A stretch of 64,000 nucleotides of DNA from an archaeon (GTDB lineage: Archaea > Thermoproteota > Nitrososphaeria > Nitrososphaerales > Gagatemarchaeaceae): the NCBI GenBank assembly GCA_021819105.1, contig JAKASK010000006.1, positions 35,576 to 99,575 on the forward strand, given 5' to 3'. The stretch's first letter is position 1. Every line of letters starts with the position of its first letter. Shown here one piece after another: positions 16,931 through 25,944 of the stretch. A program made the translations under genes and the position numbers. The notes beneath the pieces were generated by a model, which saw only the letters and a program-made list of their open reading frames with translations, made no database searches and was not told where the DNA came from.

Positions 16931-17898
16931 TGGCGACGGCAACGAGGTTCAGGACCCTGAAAGACATGCCGAGCGATGAATATCTCACGCCGGGGAACAC
17001 GATGTGCGCGGGGTGCGGCGGCATACTTGCCGTCAGGATATTCCACAAGGTCCTCGGGCCTAATGTCACCTGGGTAAACGCGGCAGGGTGCATGACGATC
17101 GCCGTGTCCTACCCGCTGAGCCCTCTGAAGTCGAACTGGATCTACACCGCCTTCGCGTCCGCGCCTGCAGGGGCGCAGGGCGTCAGAGACGCGCTGGACG
17201 TGCTCATGGCGAAGGGGAAGCTCCCGGCGTCCGAAGACATGAAAGTGGTGGTGGTGACAGGGGACGGCGCCGCCTACGACATAGGGTTCCAGTCTGCCGC
17301 CGGGGCCATAGACAGGCGCCTCGACTTCTACTACCTCTGTTACGACAACGAGGCATATGGGAACACCGGGTTCCAGATGTCCTCGTCCACCCCTTTCGGC
17401 TCGGCGTCGAAGACTACCCCGCCCACCGCCGCCAACCCCATAGGCAACACCCACAGGAAGATGGACCTCTTCGAGGTCTGGAGGGCCCAGAATGCCCCCT
17501 ACGTGGCCACCCTCTCCAACTCTCACGGCGTCGACTTCCTGAAGAAGGTGGAGAAGGGAGGGACCATAAGGGGGCCCAAGATGTACATCGACTTCGCCGC
17601 ATGCCCCACCGGGTGGGGGTTCGACCCCAAGGACTCCATCGAGCTCGAGAAGCTCGCGGTGCAGACAGGCATCTGGCCGCTGAAGGAATCGGTCGACGGG
17701 GTGGTCAGGCACACTGTCGTTCCGAGGTCGCTGCTCCCTGTGAAGGAGTACCTCACGAAGCAGGAAAGGTTCGCCCACCTGTTCGAGCCGACCGAGAGGA
17801 CGGAGGCCATCAGGACAATCCAGGAGTCCGTCAACTCCTACTGGGCTGTGGCGGGGGCAAAAGAGGGATTTGCGGTAAAGGCAGCCGAAGTGACCTGA
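16930..17898 (+). CDS. 2-oxoacid:ferredoxin oxidoreductase, TPP-binding beta subunit
   Basis: 322 aa. It contains the cluster-ligand/TPP segment MCAGCGGILAVRI, the GCMTIAVSYP loop, and the TPP motif GDGAAYDIGFQSAAGAI ending in YYLCYDNEAYGNTGFQMSSS, where the DNEAYxNTGxQ run is diagnostic of PorB. It binds thiamine diphosphate and decarboxylates the 2-oxoacid. The ATG overlaps the alpha TGA by one base. It completes a gamma-delta, alpha, beta operon that generates acyl-CoA, CO2 and reduced ferredoxin, the natural electron donor for the hydrogenase encoded 5-13 kb downstream. Confidence 0.94.
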   Translation: MATATRFRTLKDMPSDEYLTPGNTMCAGCGGILAVRIFHKVLGPNVTWVNAAGCMTIAVSYPLSPLKSNWIYTAFASAPAGAQGVRDALDVLMAKGKLPASEDMKVVVVTGDGAAYDIGFQSAAGAIDRRLDFYYLCYDNEAYGNTGFQMSSSTPFGSASKTTPPTAANPIGNTHRKMDLFEVWRAQNAPYVATLSNSHGVDFLKKVEKGGTIRGPKMYIDFAACPTGWGFDPKDSIELEKLAVQTGIWPLKESVDGVVRHTVVPRSLLPVKEYLTKQERFAHLFEPTERTEAIRTIQESVNSYWAVAGAKEGFAVKAAEVT

Positions 17899-17953
17899 GC
17901 AGCCTGCAAGCGTGAGCGCTGAACTTATCCTGCCGGCAAGCCGGTGAGCTGGG

Positions 17954-19219
17954 GTGCCTACCTCGCAACACGGGGTGGAAAAGAGCAGGGGCGGCCCCCG
18001 CGGAGCGAGCGTTGGCGGGGGGGTCTGGTTCCTCGCTGTCATGTTCGTGGGATACTTCGCATTCACGGCGGACAGGACGGTTCTCTCTTCGGTACTGAAG
18101 CCGCTCTCCGCCGCCGTGGGCGCCAACGGGTCCGGCTACTTCGGCGTCGCCGGGACTGCTTGGCTGGCCTCGGCGCAGTTCATCGGCGTACTGTGTTTCG
18201 TCCTTGCGTCTGGCTACCTTGCCGACAGGTACGGTCACAGGAAGGTGATCTTCGCGGGGGTCGTCGTATTCACCGCTTTCACATGGCTCATCGGTTATGC
18301 GGCAGATTTTCAGGAGGCATTCGTATTCCGGCTCGTGAGTGGATTCGGCGAGGGGCTCTTCTGGCCGGCGGCGATGTCGGCGGTGGCCAACTACTTCGGC
18401 ACCAGCAAGGGGCTGACCCTGGGCATCTTCTACGCCGGGTTCGACCTAGGAGGGGCGGCGGGGAACGCCATAGGAGCCGCGTCATACTCCCTGACCTCAG
18501 ACTGGAGGGCAGCGTTCTTCGTCGCACCCCTCGTCGGCATCCCAGTGATTGCGGGGATCGCGGGCTCGAAGAGACAGTTCGCCGAAGCCTCAACCGGGAC
18601 GTGGAGCACGTCTCTCGGCGGGGGAGCCCTCTCCGTGTTGAAAGGGGAGCGCGCAGCGGCCATACTGGCCTTCGCGTTCTTTGCCACCTGGGCTTCGATC
18701 TGGCAGGTGGCCTACCTTCCATACTACTATTCGGAGAGTCTCGGGGCCGGCGTGCCGTTGGCGGGCCTTATCGCGGCTGCCGTCCTCGCGTCTGGGCTCT
18801 TGGGGAAGGTCCTGCTGGGGAGGCTCTCGGACAGAGTGAGGAGAGACAGGCTGCTCCTGGTACTCTCGTTCGCCGTGGTGGCAGCCTACGGGGTCTTCTT
18901 CTCCACCACCGACTTCTTCCTGGGCCTGGGGTGCGCACTCATGATAGGCTTCTTCAGCTCGGCGGTCTTCCCCGTGATGCAGGCTCTGGCATCCGACTCT
19001 TCTCAGGGGAGGACGGGCATGGCCCTCGGGCTGACCACTACGTTTCAGTCTGTTGCTGCCGTCATAGGGACCCTTCTCCCAGGGTCTCTCTTCTATCTTG
19101 GAGTCGGGCGGGCGATTGCACTGGGGGCGATGATACCAGCGATCATCATGGTTCTGACGGCTTTGTTCCTGCCCGAGCCGAGGAAGACTCCCTCGGGAAT
19201 CGGGACCAACGATTTATAG
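17954..19219 (+). CDS. MFS transporter
   Basis: 421 aa with about 12 hydrophobic segments. The MFS loop 2-3 signature is present as GYLADRYGHRKVIFAG and repeated in the second half as GKVLLGRLSDRVRRDR. After helix 4 it has FRLVSGFGEGLFWPAAMS, as in organic-anion/sialate-type carriers. The substrate cannot be assigned. GTG 17954 lies about 27 nt from AACTTATCC, so translation is probably leaderless. Different strand of metabolism from its neighbours; no operon partner. Confidence 0.85.
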   Translation: MPTSQHGVEKSRGGPRGASVGGGVWFLAVMFVGYFAFTADRTVLSSVLKPLSAAVGANGSGYFGVAGTAWLASAQFIGVLCFVLASGYLADRYGHRKVIFAGVVVFTAFTWLIGYAADFQEAFVFRLVSGFGEGLFWPAAMSAVANYFGTSKGLTLGIFYAGFDLGGAAGNAIGAASYSLTSDWRAAFFVAPLVGIPVIAGIAGSKRQFAEASTGTWSTSLGGGALSVLKGERAAAILAFAFFATWASIWQVAYLPYYYSESLGAGVPLAGLIAAAVLASGLLGKVLLGRLSDRVRRDRLLLVLSFAVVAAYGVFFSTTDFFLGLGCALMIGFFSSAVFPVMQALASDSSQGRTGMALGLTTTFQSVAAVIGTLLPGSLFYLGVGRAIALGAMIPAIIMVLTALFLPEPRKTPSGIGTNDL

Positions 19220-19243
19220 CAAGTCGAGCCGCAAATAGCTTCG

Positions 19244-19495
19244 ATGTGCGTCACCAGGGTCGGCAGGGCGCTCGAGGTCTCCAGGGGCAAGGCTAGGGTA
19301 GAGTTCTTCGACGGGAGGTCCTTGGAGGAGGTGGACGTCACGATGGCTGCGGCGGCCAGGGGAGACTACGTCGAAGTGTTCGGCAACCTCGCCCTTTCGG
19401 TCCTAACGGCCTCAGAAGCGAGGGCCAGGAGGAGGGCGTGGGCCGCGGTAAGGAGAGGGGAGGAGCTGGCGAAAGCCGAGGCCCACCCACGATGA
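19244..19495 (+). CDS. hypC: HypC/HupF-family hydrogenase maturation chaperone
   Basis: 83 aa. Starts MCVTRVGRALEV, with the essential Cys2 of HypC after processing, and keeps the small OB-fold pattern RVEFFDG, GDYVEVFGNLALSVL and a C-terminal helix. HypC escorts the Fe(CN)2CO group to the hydrogenase large subunit with HypD. The N-terminus differs from the usual MC(L/I)(A/G)(I/V)P, so it is a divergent member. ATG 19244 sits about 29 nt after ATTTATAG. It overlaps the next gene (ATGA) and lies 3 kb from the hydrogenase operon, on the other strand. Confidence 0.75.
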   Translation: MCVTRVGRALEVSRGKARVEFFDGRSLEEVDVTMAAAARGDYVEVFGNLALSVLTASEARARRRAWAAVRRGEELAKAEAHPR

Positions 19496-20259
19496 AGAGG
19501 GACGGGGTCCTTTTCCACGCGAAGCACGCCTACAGGCCGAACAGCCTGGGATTCTGCGGGCCAGACGAGAACGGCACCATACTCAGCCACCTTCAGGAAG
19601 GGAGTGGAGGAGACGCCCTGGTCAGGACCCTTCAGAACTTCGAAGCTGCCTACCCTTTCCTCAAGCTCATTGCGAGGAACAGCGCTAGAAAGGTCTTCGA
19701 TTACTCTGTCCCCGAGGCGTATTGGGTCGGGAACGACCTCCTTAGTCGGGTGGACCCCGCCGACTTTCTGAAGTTCGCCCGGGAGGAGCTGAAGGGTTCA
19801 GGGATGAAGAACCTCCAGGCAAGCTTCAAGCCGCTCGAGGGGGGCGTGATCGCGCACCACAGCTTCTACGTCATGGGGACCTATGTCGGGAGCGGAGGAG
19901 ACGGGCCGAACATCGTGAACGACGGTCGTCGGAAGGTCGCCAAGCTCATCGACAGCTGCCGCGTTTCTTGGGGGACGGTGCTTAGGGTGGAGGCCAGGGA
20001 ACTGGCGGTGAAGTCCCGGCCCCTGCGCATAGGAGACGCAGGGCTGTCGCTCGGCGAGGCAGGGGAGAAGATGGTGAAATACGACCCGGAAGTGAGGCCC
20101 TTCGGCTCCGTCAGGGCGGGGGATGTCGTCTCGATACACTGGAACTACGCTTGCGAGGTCCTCTCGCCACGGCAGACCAGGAACATCCAGAAATACACCG
20201 CGGCAGACATGCAGACTCTAAATCGGCTCCTCTCTTCCGACGGGTCTCGAAGGAAGTAG
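19492..20259 (+). CDS. Protein of unknown function coupled to HypC
   Basis: 255 aa. I do not recognise the family with confidence; it may be DUF6390. The N-terminus, KHAYRPNSLGFCGPDENGTI, and a later SFYVMGTYVGSGGD with several His (IAHHSF) and a Cys near the C-terminus (YACEVLSPRQ) suggest a soluble globular protein with a possible metal or ligand site. Its ATG overlaps the HypC stop by four bases, so the two are translationally coupled. Involvement in [NiFe]-hydrogenase maturation is inferred only from that coupling. Confidence 0.6.
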   Translation: MKRDGVLFHAKHAYRPNSLGFCGPDENGTILSHLQEGSGGDALVRTLQNFEAAYPFLKLIARNSARKVFDYSVPEAYWVGNDLLSRVDPADFLKFAREELKGSGMKNLQASFKPLEGGVIAHHSFYVMGTYVGSGGDGPNIVNDGRRKVAKLIDSCRVSWGTVLRVEARELAVKSRPLRIGDAGLSLGEAGEKMVKYDPEVRPFGSVRAGDVVSIHWNYACEVLSPRQTRNIQKYTAADMQTLNRLLSSDGSRRK

Positions 20260-20260
20260 C

Positions 20261-20572
20261 CTAGGACAGGCCGGACAGCTTCTCGATTCTGCCTATCCTC
20301 GCCTTGTCCAGCTCTTCGACGACCCTGAGGAGCTTCGAGAGCTCCGCCTTGTTTCGTTCCGAGTCGTCGTGGAGCTGCTTGAAGGCTGCCTTCTCGGTCT
20401 GGTCGTTCGCGGCCGCCGCCATTCTCCCGTAGGTGTCAGCCAGATCGTCCTCGACGGCGCACCACTGGACCAGGTTCTCGATCGTCGTGTCGATGTAGCC
20501 TGTCTTAACGGTCTCCTCCACCTTCTTGGCGTCTTCAGTTCTTTCGAACTCGGTTAGGACCCTGTTCTTCAA
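20261..20572 (-). CDS. Small ferritin/rubrerythrin-like helical protein
   Basis: 103 aa, almost entirely helical, with heptad-like spacing: ENLVQWCAVEDDLADTYGRM and AAFKQLHDDSERNKAELSKL. The spacing of Glu and His resembles half of a ferritin-like bundle, but the duplicated E-x6-Y/E-x2-H iron motifs are not clear. TTG 20572 is the start, with a TATA-like CTTATTAC about 36 nt upstream on its strand. Function unknown; iron or oxidative stress is only a guess. Confidence 0.5.
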   Translation of the reverse strand: MKNRVLTEFERTEDAKKVEETVKTGYIDTTIENLVQWCAVEDDLADTYGRMAAAANDQTEKAAFKQLHDDSERNKAELSKLLRVVEELDKARIGRIEKLSGLS

Positions 20573-20620
20573 GCCCCTCCCTCGCTTCGTCCGTTGGGCC
20601 CTTCGTAATAAGAGCAGTGC

Positions 20621-22231
20621 CTAGGGGAGTGAGAAACACCACCTGACCTCGAAGGTCGCTCCGCTCGACACGAGGGGGACGAAGGCCTTGCCCAGTCCGG
20701 AGTAGAATTTCGAGAACCACTCGTAGACGTTGAGCCGTAGGTCCTGGACGTATACGATGAACGCCTCGATGGCGATCACCGCCAAGTTTCCGGGTATGGC
20801 GAGCGCCACTCCGAAGCCGCCGAGGCTCAGCAGCCCTGCCATCAGCTCTCCGAGGACCGACCCCACCACGAGCAGTATGCCGAGCCGGATATAGCTGACG
20901 GTGTGTATCAGGAGCTCGGCGGGCCTCACGACTGCCTCGACCACCCCCTTCCACAGCGAGTCGAGGGCGGGCTTGGACCTGCGCGTTGAGTACAGTTTGT
21001 ACGCCGCACGTCCAAAGACGAGCACCAAGAGGGAAGCGGCCATCATCGGAAAGGTGATGTCTGCCACGGTGGAGGCAGGCAACCTCACCCCAAGAAGAGT
21101 GGAGAAGAACGGAGTCGGCTGGCTGCTGGAGAAGACGTTCTGAAGGTCGACACCCGCCGCGACCAGCGCGAACACGAAGGGGATCGTCGCGGCGTAGAGA
21201 ACGAAGGTTGGGACATAGCCAAGGAGGGCTTCGGCGTAGTCCCCGGACAGCAGCCTGTTCGTTATCGCCAGTGCATATCCCGTCGCCAGATGGAGTGTGC
21301 CGAAGACGATGCCCACTTCAAACCAGAAGGTCGCAGTCTGCAGGCTCGGACCCTGGGAGATCAGGCTTGGAAAGGCCAGAGGGGCTGGATAGGGCAGGGT
21401 GAAACCGAAGAAGGTCCCGCGGAGTGCGCCCACCACAGCGGCGGCACAGCCGAGGACGATGAGGAGCCTCCCGAGGTACCTGTAGCTTTCTTTCTTGGCG
21501 CCGCGCAGATACAACCCCCCGAGGAGTAGGACCAGGCCACGTCCAATGTCGCTGAACATAATCCCGAAGAACAGGGGAAAGACAAAGGCGACGATCGGCG
21601 TCGGGTCCACCTCGTTGTACTTGGGGACCCCCAGCGACAGTGTGACCCCCTCGAAGATCCTCACTACCCCTGGGTTCACGACCAAGGAGGGGACGTAGGG
21701 GACGCCGGGCTGGTTTCGCGGCACCGGCTCCGCGGAAAGGAGATAGCGGCCGAGGGCTGAGGTGAACTCGGAAAGCCTGGGCGTGGGGGCGTATCCTTCC
21801 AATACGAGGTGCCTTCTCAGGCCCGGCCGGACCCTGATCCTGTTGAGGTCCCTGAAGACCGCGAGGGCCGCGTCCCTCACAGACACCAGTTCAGAGAGGA
21901 CTCCGGGCGAAACGGCCCCGGGCGCCCCCTCGAGTTGCTCGGCCAGCTCGGAGGTCCTTCGTTGAAGGAGCCGCACCAGGTCGCTGATGGAGTTTGCACC
22001 GAAGGTGCGGACGGGAGCGGCTTCTGCCGCCCCCCACCTCCTGATCAGGTTGCTCGCCTCAGAATAGACCAAATGGGCCTTGGAACTCAGGATCACCAGC
22101 TGGGTGTCCTGCACCAGGCCCTGACGGTCGGATGGATGGAACATCCCCGTCTCGCAGAGCCTTGCCAACATGACGTCCACTTCACCTCTCGAACAGATGA
22201 GGGTGACCTGGGTGAGTGGGACGACTGCCAT
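20621..22231 (-). CDS. A/V-type ATP synthase subunit I (a subunit)
   Basis: 536 aa, somewhat shorter than typical (about 650). The N-terminal third is a cytoplasmic stalk-binding domain; the C-terminal part has about 7-8 helices beginning with DPTPIVAFVFPLFFGIMFSD, the family signature. The proton-path arginine is probably in SYIRLGILLVVGSVL. Subunit I forms the half-channels for ions next to the c ring. It is separate from the other ATPase genes, which are not in this window, and follows a universal stress protein gene by 16 nt. Confidence 0.9.
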   Translation of the reverse strand: MAVVPLTQVTLICSRGEVDVMLARLCETGMFHPSDRQGLVQDTQLVILSSKAHLVYSEASNLIRRWGAAEAAPVRTFGANSISDLVRLLQRRTSELAEQLEGAPGAVSPGVLSELVSVRDAALAVFRDLNRIRVRPGLRRHLVLEGYAPTPRLSEFTSALGRYLLSAEPVPRNQPGVPYVPSLVVNPGVVRIFEGVTLSLGVPKYNEVDPTPIVAFVFPLFFGIMFSDIGRGLVLLLGGLYLRGAKKESYRYLGRLLIVLGCAAAVVGALRGTFFGFTLPYPAPLAFPSLISQGPSLQTATFWFEVGIVFGTLHLATGYALAITNRLLSGDYAEALLGYVPTFVLYAATIPFVFALVAAGVDLQNVFSSSQPTPFFSTLLGVRLPASTVADITFPMMAASLLVLVFGRAAYKLYSTRRSKPALDSLWKGVVEAVVRPAELLIHTVSYIRLGILLVVGSVLGELMAGLLSLGGFGVALAIPGNLAVIAIEAFIVYVQDLRLNVYEWFSKFYSGLGKAFVPLVSSGATFEVRWCFSLP

Positions 22232-22247
22232 GCCCAGGAGCTCTAGT

Positions 22248-22685
22248 TCACCTTACGACCAGAACCGGACATGTGGCTGCCTGCACCAGCCCTATGGCAA
22301 CGCTCCCCACAAGGACGTGGGCGGAAGGGGTCCTGCCGCGGGTGCCTGTGACAATCAGTTCGCAGGAGATCGCGTCCGCGTATCCGACTATGGTGTCAAC
22401 CACCGAAGAGGCCCCGACGATTATCTCCGTCCTTACTGCAAGGCTCCGCTTCGCTGCTTCGCTTTCGACACTTTTCATCCAACGGGCGGCCGAGGCCCGC
22501 GCCTGGTCGAAGTAGTCGGCGACTTCCCCCTGGTACTCGAAGGGCGGAGAAGGGACGACGTGGACGACGTACAGCTCAGACCCTTCTTCCTTTGCCATGC
22601 GGACGGCATGGGCCATCGCGCGCATGGACACATCTGACCCGTCGACGGCTACGAGAATCCTCCTGAACGGAGCTCCGGCGCTCAT
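22248..22685 (-). CDS. Universal stress protein (UspA family)
   Basis: 145 aa with the Usp fold: RRILVAVDGSDVSMRAM at the N-terminus and the ATP-binding G-x2-G-x9-G-S motif, GTRGRTPSAHVLVGS, near the C-terminus, ending CPVLVVR. It is thus the ATP-binding type. ATG 22685 is preferred over 22706 because the TATA box (CTTAAATTC, about 22721-22729) lies 40 nt away with a GAGGAG between. It precedes the ATPase subunit I gene and may share its transcript. Confidence 0.9.
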   Translation of the reverse strand: MSAGAPFRRILVAVDGSDVSMRAMAHAVRMAKEEGSELYVVHVVPSPPFEYQGEVADYFDQARASAARWMKSVESEAAKRSLAVRTEIIVGASSVVDTIVGYADAISCELIVTGTRGRTPSAHVLVGSVAIGLVQAATCPVLVVR

Positions 22686-22734
22686 GGCCCTCGTCTCCTC
22701 GCGCATCCTTCTCGAATTTAAGACTGGACCCGAA

Positions 22735-24192
22735 TCAGAGCACCCACCCGAGTATGACGAAGGGCGCTATGCCGGTTACCAGGCTCAGAGCGAGCAGGGA
22801 TATCGACGGCAGGAGGTCGATGCGCGGGACGGCCTCTCGGCTCCCGGACGTCTCGCCGAAGACGACGGTGTTGACCACCCTGAAGTAATAACCGGTGGAC
22901 AACACTATGTTGATGACCACGGCGGCGGCGAGAAGATAGAACACCGTTCCCGCGGGCCCCGCGAACAGGAGCGCCTGGATGACGAGGATCTCGCTCCAGA
23001 ACATCCCGAACGGCGGAGCCCCCATCAACGCAAGCGACGACGACCCGAAGAGGAAGCCGAACATCCTGTCGGACCTCCCCGCCCCCTTCAGACTGTCGAG
23101 CTGCGACCCCTCGACGGTCGAACCCCTCTTGCCGATTGCCATGAAGAGGTTCGACTTCAGGAGTCCGTGGTTCCAGATTGTGAAGACGGCGGCCACCAGT
23201 CCCGGGGCGCTCATGGTGGACAGCGCGGCGAGCATGTATCCCGTTTGAGCCACGGAGCTGAAGGAGAGCATCCGCCTAACGTTCCCTTGGACCAGAGCAG
23301 ACAGGTTCCCTACGGTCATCGACAGGAGGGCAAGGGCCGCCAGGATCAGCTCGATGGCACCAGTTCCCCCGACCGGCTGAAGCCCGGGGGGGAGATATCC
23401 CCCTCCTGGAACAAGAGGCTGTACCACCTTGAGGATACCGAAGACGGCGACGCCGGTGACGGCCCCCGACACCACCGACGCCGTGGGTATCGGGGATGCA
23501 GAGTAGACGTCCGGGAGCCAGGTGTGGAGAGGGACGACCGCCGCTTCTACCCCGAGCCCCAGGAGAAGGACGGCGAACCCCAGCTGGCCGAAACTCGTGG
23601 TCAGCGATAGGCCGATGGACCCGATGAGAATCGACCCCGTCGAGAAATACACCGCGGCGATGCCGTAGAGGACCAGCAGGCTGCCTATGCCCGCCATGAA
23701 GAAGTACTTGATTCCAGCCTCCATGGACAGTTGGCCCCTCCCGAAGGTTACCAGCCCGTAGGCCGAGACGGTCATACCCTCCCAGAAGAGGAAGAGGGTC
23801 AGGAGGTCTCCGGCCGACACGACGCCCACCAAGGTGCACATCATGATTGAAAGGAGGGCGTAGAAGGGCCCCCGCCTGCCGGATTCGAAGTAAAGCGTCG
23901 AATACGCGACCACGGCGAAGCCGACGACCAGGGCGGTGAAGGCCGTGAAGGTCGTGTACCTGTCCACGACGTAGACGCTTGCGAACGGCTCCTTGACTGG
24001 CTGGAGCTGAACAATCCCCCCGAGGACCGAAGGCCAGTCGGAAAGGAGCACGGCGATGGAAAGAGCGAGCGCCGCGGCCACCACCAGTCCCGCCGCGTAT
24101 CTCTTCAGGAAGGCTGATGGGCCAGCCAAATCCGCCGCCAGGGACAGGAAGCCACCTGCGAAGAGTATCTCCATGACCGTTGTCGGCCACAC
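22735..24192 (-). CDS. Complex I NuoM/N-like antiporter subunit of the hydrogenase
   Basis: 485 aa with about 14 helices of the proton-antiporter fold. The TM5 glutamate is E138 (FLFWEGMTVSA). At the TM7 position where NuoM/N and MrpD have a lysine, this protein has E216 in GLGVEAAVVPLHTWLPDVY. TM8 and TM12 positions keep typical sequences (IWNHGLLKSNLFMAIGKRG). GTG 24192 starts 3 nt after the NuoL-like stop. It is the last subunit gene of the hydrogenase operon. Only two antiporter-like subunits are encoded here versus three in complex I. Confidence 0.9.
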   Translation of the reverse strand: MWPTTVMEILFAGGFLSLAADLAGPSAFLKRYAAGLVVAAALALSIAVLLSDWPSVLGGIVQLQPVKEPFASVYVVDRYTTFTAFTALVVGFAVVAYSTLYFESGRRGPFYALLSIMMCTLVGVVSAGDLLTLFLFWEGMTVSAYGLVTFGRGQLSMEAGIKYFFMAGIGSLLVLYGIAAVYFSTGSILIGSIGLSLTTSFGQLGFAVLLLGLGVEAAVVPLHTWLPDVYSASPIPTASVVSGAVTGVAVFGILKVVQPLVPGGGYLPPGLQPVGGTGAIELILAALALLSMTVGNLSALVQGNVRRMLSFSSVAQTGYMLAALSTMSAPGLVAAVFTIWNHGLLKSNLFMAIGKRGSTVEGSQLDSLKGAGRSDRMFGFLFGSSSLALMGAPPFGMFWSEILVIQALLFAGPAGTVFYLLAAAVVINIVLSTGYYFRVVNTVVFGETSGSREAVPRIDLLPSISLLALSLVTGIAPFVILGWVL

Positions 24193-24195
24193 CGG

Positions 24196-25944
24196 TCAGA
24201 GCACCCCCACTGCGAAGAGGACGAAGAGGACGCCGACGGCCAGGAGCAGGAGCGCCGTGTTCGCTTCTACCAGGCCCGTCTGCAGGCGCGAAACCGCGGA
24301 TGCCAGGGGGCCCAGGGCACCATCGTAGGCCTTGCCGTAGACCTTGTCGAACCCGAAGCCGTCATGGAAGAGGTCGCGGAGGCTCGTGAGGCCCCTGCTG
24401 GACCTGATCAGGGCGGCAGACCTCTGGTAGCCTGAAAGGTAGACGAAGTAGGCAACCGCGAGGCTGGCGCCGATGACTGAAAGCGACGAAGCCAGCGCGT
24501 AGGGACCGGGGAGCCAGGACTCGGACGAAAGGAGGGGCTGGGCCTGTATGAGATACCAGGCTACCAGGATGGACACCGAAAGTGCTCCAATGGGGACCAG
24601 CATGGACAGGGGGGGTTCGGAAGGCGACTTCACCGCTTCGCCGGGATGGCCGTGGAACACCCGGAAGAGGAGCCGGAAGCCATAGAGAGATGTGAGCGCG
24701 AACGCGGCCAGGAGGACGAGAGTCGGGAAGAGCCCCGCGGATATTGCCGAAGAGAGGATGGCGTCCTTGCTCCAGAACCCCACCAGAGGCGGCAGCCCAG
24801 CCATGGCAAGGATGGAGACCGTGAATCCTGCGTAGGTGAACTTCAGGAGCTTCGCGATTCCCCCCATTTTGTCGATCTCCCTCGTCCCCAGGGCCGTAAT
24901 CACCGAACCTGCTGCGAGGAACGCGAGGGCCTTGAAGAGTCCCTGGCTGACCATCTGGTAGGCTGCGGCGGTCAGGTTCCCCAGGCCAATGGCGGCGAAC
25001 ATCAGTCCGAGCTGGCTGATGGTCGAGTATGCGAGGACCCTCTTTATGTCGTCGGCAGCCAGTGCGCAGGCTCCCCCCACCAGCGCGCTCAGCGCACCGA
25101 CGGCAAGGATGACGTCGGCAAGGGAACCCGAAAGCTGTGGGAGCGCGATCATGGGGTACATCCTGAGCATGAGGAAGACCCCCGCGTTCACCATTGTCGC
25201 GGCGTGGATGAGGGCAGAAACCGTCGTCGGGCCCTCCATGGCGTCGGGGAGCCAGACGTGGAGGGGGACCTGGGCAGACTTCCCCATGGAACCGATGAAC
25301 ATCAGAAGGCCGAGGACGAAGATAGTCCCGGTCCCCAGCGATGCAATGCCTCCAGGGCCAAGGATGGTGGAGAAGCTGGTCGTCCCAAAGGTGACGGCGA
25401 CGAACACGACGGCTACTAGCAGGGAGGAGTCCCCAAGGCGCGTCACAACGAAGGCCTTCAGCCCGGCTCTCCTTGCCGCCGGCCGGTCGCTCCAGAAGGC
25501 GATGAGAAGGGCCGAGCAGACCCCCATCACTTCCCAGAAGAAGTAGAACTGGATGAGGTTCCCGGACATCACCAGCCCCATCATCGACCCGACGAACAGC
25601 ATGACCAGGGCATAGTATCTTGCCTGCCCGGGCTCGTCTTTCAGGTAGCCCAGCGAGTAGACGACCACCAGCAGAGACACGAAGGAGACGAAGGCGCCCA
25701 CCAGCACCGACAGCTGGTCGACCTCTACCTGCAGGGTCACGCTGAGCGGCGGGAACCAAAGGGTGTACCCCTCGGTGGTGGACGCGCCCAAGGTGAGGGC
25801 TGCGTAGAATGCCGCTGCGACGCTTCCGCCAGACAGAGCCACAGCGAGCCAACCTCCTAGCCTCCCGCTGTGCCGAGCGGCGAGGACGACGAGTGGGACC
25901 CCGAGCAGTGGCAGGAGCCACGACAGCCAGGCCGCGATGATCAA
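24196..25944 (-). CDS. Complex I NuoL-like antiporter subunit of the hydrogenase
   Basis: 582 aa, about 15-16 helices. Key charged residues are present: TM5 Glu in YFFWEVMGVCSALL, TM7 Lys in GSMGKSAQVPLHVWLPDAME, TM8 His in LIHAATMVNAGV, TM12 Lys in SQGLFKALAFL. The C-terminal region (FGFDKVYGKAYDGALGPLAS) leads into a last helix, like the start of NuoL's lateral helix but apparently without a long one. It would translocate H+ or Na+. TTG 25944 overlaps the NuoK-like stop as TTGA. Confidence 0.93.
   Translation of the reverse strand: MIIAAWLSWLLPLLGVPLVVLAARHSGRLGGWLAVALSGGSVAAAFYAALTLGASTTEGYTLWFPPLSVTLQVEVDQLSVLVGAFVSFVSLLVVVYSLGYLKDEPGQARYYALVMLFVGSMMGLVMSGNLIQFYFFWEVMGVCSALLIAFWSDRPAARRAGLKAFVVTRLGDSSLLVAVVFVAVTFGTTSFSTILGPGGIASLGTGTIFVLGLLMFIGSMGKSAQVPLHVWLPDAMEGPTTVSALIHAATMVNAGVFLMLRMYPMIALPQLSGSLADVILAVGALSALVGGACALAADDIKRVLAYSTISQLGLMFAAIGLGNLTAAAYQMVSQGLFKALAFLAAGSVITALGTREIDKMGGIAKLLKFTYAGFTVSILAMAGLPPLVGFWSKDAILSSAISAGLFPTLVLLAAFALTSLYGFRLLFRVFHGHPGEAVKSPSEPPLSMLVPIGALSVSILVAWYLIQAQPLLSSESWLPGPYALASSLSVIGASLAVAYFVYLSGYQRSAALIRSSRGLTSLRDLFHDGFGFDKVYGKAYDGALGPLASAVSRLQTGLVEANTALLLLAVGVLFVLFAVGVL

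Noticed and set aside
17944..19296. 450-aa plus-strand frame overlapping the MFS gene
   Set aside because: Arg/Gly-rich alternate frame; the MFS frame has 12 helices and signature loops.
24362..25921. 519-aa minus-strand frame overlapping the NuoL-like gene
   Set aside because: Different frame of the same strand; low-complexity Arg/Pro-rich translation, whereas NuoL motifs are intact.
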